Assembly: GCF_010389155.1 (NCBI RefSeq)
Contig: NC_057761.1
Location: 19,780,501-19,844,500, forward strand
DNA: 64,000 nucleotides
Source of the DNA: Erigeron canadensis
Taxonomy: Eukaryota > Streptophyta > Magnoliopsida > Asterales > Asteraceae
Reading direction: 5' to 3'
A program made the position numbers and the translations under genes. Below are positions 60,826-64,000 of the stretch, piece by piece (within the stretch, counting starts at the first letter, position 1; each line of letters starts with the position of its first letter). The notes beneath the pieces are model-generated. The model was not told where the DNA came from and made no database searches. It was given only the letters and a program-made list of their open reading frames with translations.

Positions 60826-60945
60826 TTGGCCTTCGGGATCTGAGCTTCGAAAGCTTTGCGGGGTCTGAGCTGTTTCTGGACCTTCGGATCCGAGTTTTGG
60901 AGGATCTGCGGGATCTGAGCTGCGAATGGGCCTTCGGACATAATT
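60826..60945. repeat. Imperfect minisatellite
   Basis: Units with a core of GGATCTGAGCT(T/G)CGAA and GGACCTTCGGATC are repeated about four times with variable spacing. It lies between the Tat-3 integrase relic and the Tat-2 LTR. Confidence 0.65.
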
Positions 60946-60966
60946 CTATGTAAGGTATAAGGATGG

Positions 60967-61425
60967 TGATTGTACACCAAACCGATATTAGGTTTAGAAG
61001 GGGGATGATGGGTGTTTTTGGTTGTTTGTCGGCGATTCCACGAAGGTAGAGTGAATCTCTTTACGCTAATTAATTATGATGTGATTGTTAGCCGATTAAG
61101 ATCGAGCTATAATGCTTTTAGATCTGATCGGCAGAGTTAATTGTATTATGTATATATGTATTGTGAGTGCCCTTTGTAGGTCTTTCATTCCTCCTTTTAT
61201 AGGAGAGTTTATCTTGTAGAACAAGTAGGTTGCTTAGGGTTTCCTAAGTCTTAGGCTAGGGATATAATTTCCCTAGTTACAAGTTGGAAATGATAAGATC
61301 AAATCCCGTTTTAATAGGAGATATATTCTTATCTGATTTTGTTACGGGAGCTTTCGTAGCGAATGGACCTTCGTATCACGGCTCCTACGGTAGATCTTTC
61401 GTATCGGTGGAGGGGTATGTCATCA
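60967..61425 (-). repeat. 3' LTR of Tat-2
   Basis: In element orientation it starts TGATGACATACCCCTCC after the tract GGACTGTGGGGCT, and ends GGTGTACAATCA. It is 459 bp. The start matches the Tat-1 LTR start (TGATGGCGTATCC). Confidence 0.8.
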
Positions 61426-61861
61426 AGCCCCACAGTCCAAGGGAATATGTTTCTCAAGATAGATATTTCCTTGGACTATTCTTTGTTATTCCGCAATCTT
61501 CGAGGGTTATTTATGGAAATTATGGAAACTGCCTTAAATATACTTAAGAGATAATCAGAAGTGGTAGGTTTGCACGGATCTCGAGGCAGATGATCAACGG
61601 GTGCAAACTAGTTCAATTATGCCAAAATAATCATTGCATTGGACTTATCCTGAAACTATCGTATTTCCTTAGGGGGTGCTTGTGAAAAATTCCGAAACCT
61701 AAAAGTCCTCTTGTCAGCACACGAATCTCGAGGCATCCGATCCACGGTTAGGGTTTCCATACTGTATCCCTATAAAAATACCTCAACCGCCATCTATTTG
61801 TTTATTCATCCTTCGGAGTTTTCTAAAAAAATCAAAAAACCCGACCGTGCTTGCTTTGCAT
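61426..61861. other. Spacer between the Tat-2 LTR and the antisense ORF
   Basis: It includes the polypurine tract (minus strand, about 61426-61445). Near 61680-61850 is sequence with CTATAAAAATACCTCAACC ahead of the antisense ORF. This TATA-like CTATAAAAATA, about 90 bp upstream of the ATG at 61862, could be a promoter for the antisense ORF. Confidence 0.45.
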
Positions 61862-62539
61862 ATGGCTTCTAAGAGAAAGGTAATAGAGATTGGATCGTCG
61901 TCCGCTCCTGTAGAAGATGCTGCAACAAAGAAGGGGAAGGGTGATGCCATCATACCTCCGGTGGCATTTTCCAAGAATACTGCTCGGAAATTTATGGAAG
62001 ATGAACTGGCATCAGATCAGGTGAGTGAGCGAAAGAACCTTTTGATCCATGGATTAATCCGAGAATACGAGTATTCTCAAGATATGTTGAAGGAATCACA
62101 GAGAGTGGCTAGTGGGTTGCTGGACAGGATTGCTGCCCTCGAGAAGCATGTGTCGGAACAAGATGTGGAGATGAAGGCGCTCTAAACTGCTTTGGAGAGA
62201 CGCCATGATGAAATCTTGAAGAAGGATCTTGAAAATATGTGTTTGCGAGAGGAAGTGGATGCATTTGTGAAGAAGGTAATTCCTCATGTATGTGAGACAC
62301 TAGCGACCGGTCCTCAAGCTGTTTCCTTAATTGATGACGTCGTGAATGCTTCTAAGAGGAAGGGGGTTCTGTCTATGACCCATTCTGAAAAGTCCTCGGA
62401 GTACTTGAAGGCAAAGGAGGCATTTGACCAGTCTATCTTGAAGTTGGCGAGTTACCATAGTAATTATATATATGATATTACTCATCTCCATGACTTTGGG
62501 GCGTATTATTATCTTGTTGTAAAACCCTGTTTTGATTAG
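61862..62539 (+). pseudogene. Antisense ORF of Tat-2 (aORF), one internal stop
   Basis: This is the best preserved copy. From ATG 61862 it runs 225 codons to TAG 62537, with one internal TAA at 62183. It begins MASKRKVIEIGSSSAP and has KKGKGDAIIPPVAFSKN, RKFMEDELASDQVSERKNLL and REYEYSQDMLKESQRVASG. A heptad-like stretch (LLDRIAALEKHVSEQDVEMK) and the conserved C-terminal half (LERRHDEILKKDLENM, VKKVIPHVCETLATGPQAVS, SILKLASYHSNYIYDITHLH) follow. It is encoded opposite to the element's pol. The predicted protein is hydrophilic, with no signal peptide. No known family was recognised; gag-like or RNA-binding roles are only guesses. Confidence 0.75.
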
Positions 62540-62869
62540 TCATGGGATGTATTTGTCTGTTACTTTCTTATGAATATAAGAATTGTAGGGTCGTCTGTAC
62601 AGGCGTCCCTGTCAGCTTTTTCCCTTTATGAGGTTGCGATCCTCTTATTTGAAAATGACTAGTCTTTATTTTTCGTCCCTCATGGGGCTTTAATATGGTA
62701 CGTCGCCATACAATTATAGGACTATGGTTGTCTCTCGTATTTTCATGTGGAGACTGTTGGTCCGTTATTTAATTGCAGTATTTCTGCTTTCATAAAATAG
62801 AAATTATAAGGATAGAAAGAAAATCTAACAGTGAAATATCCGTAAATTCGAACTGTTCCATGTCCTGTC

Positions 62870-64000
62870 TACCGGTGCTCCTTCGAGTGTTTCTAATTTA
62901 TATGCTCCATTCCCGAAGGCTGTTTGTACCCGGTACAGGCCTTCCCATGTCAGGCCCAACTTCCCGGTGTATTCCTTTTCGCTTGCGCTATTCAGCCGTA
63001 GTACATAATCTCCTATTTTAAATGATGTAGGGTTTACCCTTTTATTTTAGTATCTTTCAATTTTCTTTTTAAATGCAGCCTCTCTGATGGCCACGATTTC
63101 TCGTCGTTCCTCTAAAAGGTCGAGGTCGACTCTTAACTCCTCCGAATTTCCCTCTGTGTTCAGCATCCTATGGGTAGAAACTTGGAATTCGGCTGGTACT
63201 ACGGCCTCTGTTCCGAAGGCGAGGCTGAACGGGGTTTCCCCATTGCTCCGTTTGGGCGTTGTTCTGTTAGTCCAGAGAACTAGTGGTAATTCATCTATCC
63301 ATCCTTTATGACTTCGTCCTAGCCTTTTTTCTATGCCTTTTATGATTTCTCTATTTGTCACTTCTACCTGTCCATTACCCTGGGGATGATAGACCGACGC
63401 GAACGATTGCTTTATTTGTAAATTTTTACAAAACTCCGGGAATACTCCTTTCGCAAACTGGGGGCCGTTGTCCGAGACTATAGTATGTGGTATCCCGAAC
63501 CTACATATGATGTGTTCCCATAAGAATTTTTTCATTTGTCCCCCGTCCGTGGTAGCGAGTGGCTTCGCCTCCACCCATTTGGTGAAGTAATCAATGGCAA
63601 CAACCAAAAATTTCTTATTATTTTGTCCCTTGGGAAGCGGTCCGACCAGGTCAATTCTTCATTGCATGAACGGCTATGCTGCAGTTACCGAGATCATGTC
63701 GTTCTTCGGTTGTCTTGGCACGTTGGCACGAAGTTGGCAGGCTTCGCAGTTCTTTAGTAGGGCGGTGGAATCTTGATGCATAGTCGGCCAGAAGTACCCG
63801 AGACGCATGGCCTTCGTTGCGACGGACCTCGCTCCCGAATGAGCGCCACAAATTCCTTTGTGTATTTCCCGAATAATCATTTCTGCCTGCTTAGGCCCTA
63901 TGCAAAGAAGCCAAGGTGTTACAAAGCCTTTCTTATACAGTTTCTTGTCCATTATTTTGTATTGTGGGGCCTTGACCCTTGTCTTTCGGGCTTCGTCCTT
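62870..64000 (-). pseudogene. Tat-2 integrase (partial polyprotein)
   Basis: On the minus strand the frame enters at the window edge (KDEARKTRVKAPQYKI) and covers the HHCC finger (IHKGICGAHSGARS; CEACQL). The DDE core follows (RIDLVGP, SDNGPQF, GNGQVEVTNREI), then the C-terminal region to about GAPVDRT. In-frame stops at about 63674 and 63662 sit where Tat-1 has Trp (TGG to TAG and TGA). Another follows KKKIERY near 63047. The corresponding Tat-1 protein is intact over this stretch. Confidence 0.88.

Larger units (their letters stand above)
57209..60966 (-). mobile_element. Degenerate Tat-lineage element, Tat-3
   Basis: This minus-strand relic is ordered, in element direction, as integrase C-terminus (about 60420-60030), conserved G-rich motif (59550-59499), antisense ORF remnant (59373-59164), interior sequence, and 3' LTR (57851-57209). 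It is badly decayed, and its 5' part is absent. An LTR-edge sequence occurs twice (57944-57967 and 59908-59931), so it may be a composite of two relics. Confidence 0.65.
60967..64000 (-). mobile_element. Tat-lineage element, Tat-2 (partial, runs off the window)
   Basis: On the minus strand the order is integrase (64000-62870), G-rich motif (62640-62599), antisense ORF (on the plus strand, 61862-62539), polypurine tract and 3' LTR (61425-60967). RT and the 5' end lie beyond the window. The integrase is highly similar in protein sequence to that of Tat-1, so both belong to one family. Confidence 0.88.

Overview
This is plant nuclear DNA: three spliced host genes sit in AT-rich sequence packed with nested transposable elements. 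A eudicot is certain enough from the gene structures and element families. An Asteraceae source is my best guess, because the Sirevirus env-like ORF and the OTU-carrying MULE resemble what I know from that family, but I could not test this.

Layout. (1) 1-1.9 kb: non-coding. (2) About 1.9-19.9 kb: a degenerate Mutator-like element (MULE) whose FAR1-type transposase/OTU-protease gene (+) is convergent with a Ptta/En-Spm-type gene (-), with near-perfect palindromes at both edges. The gene is split in frame by an LTR-like element (4750-16933, TSD GTATG/GTACG). That element is itself split by a Sirevirus-type Copia element (8586-16611, TSD GATTG). (3) 20.9-25.1 kb: alpha-expansin gene (-), 3 exons, with a foldback MITE in intron 1. 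(4) 27.9-29.8 kb: nuclear gene for plastid ribosomal protein S13 (+), 3 exons. (5) 31.95-42.85 kb: NodGS/fluG-like fusion of an amidohydrolase and a glutamine-synthetase-like domain (-). I reconstruct 18 exons and about 850 residues. (6) 43.2-44.1 kb: a foldback element around a minisatellite. (7) 44.2-56.1 kb: a Helitron Rep gene split by an LTR-like element (46256-55944, TSD GCTTG), which is split by a Tat-type Gypsy element (Tat-1, 48501-55073, TSD ATAAC). (8) 56.8-57.2 kb: a truncated gag-like ORF. (9) 57.2-64 kb: two further Tat elements on the minus strand, one degenerate (Tat-3) and one running off the window (Tat-2).

The most interesting signal is an ORF of about 225 codons lying antisense between integrase and 3' LTR. 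It is recognisable in all three Tat copies, with different nonsense mutations in each. This points to an ancestral protein-coding gene carried by this lineage. The host genes do not form a pathway. The expansin acts in the cell wall, S13 in plastid translation and NodGS in the cytosol. Every transposon ORF described here carries stops, frameshifts or deletions.
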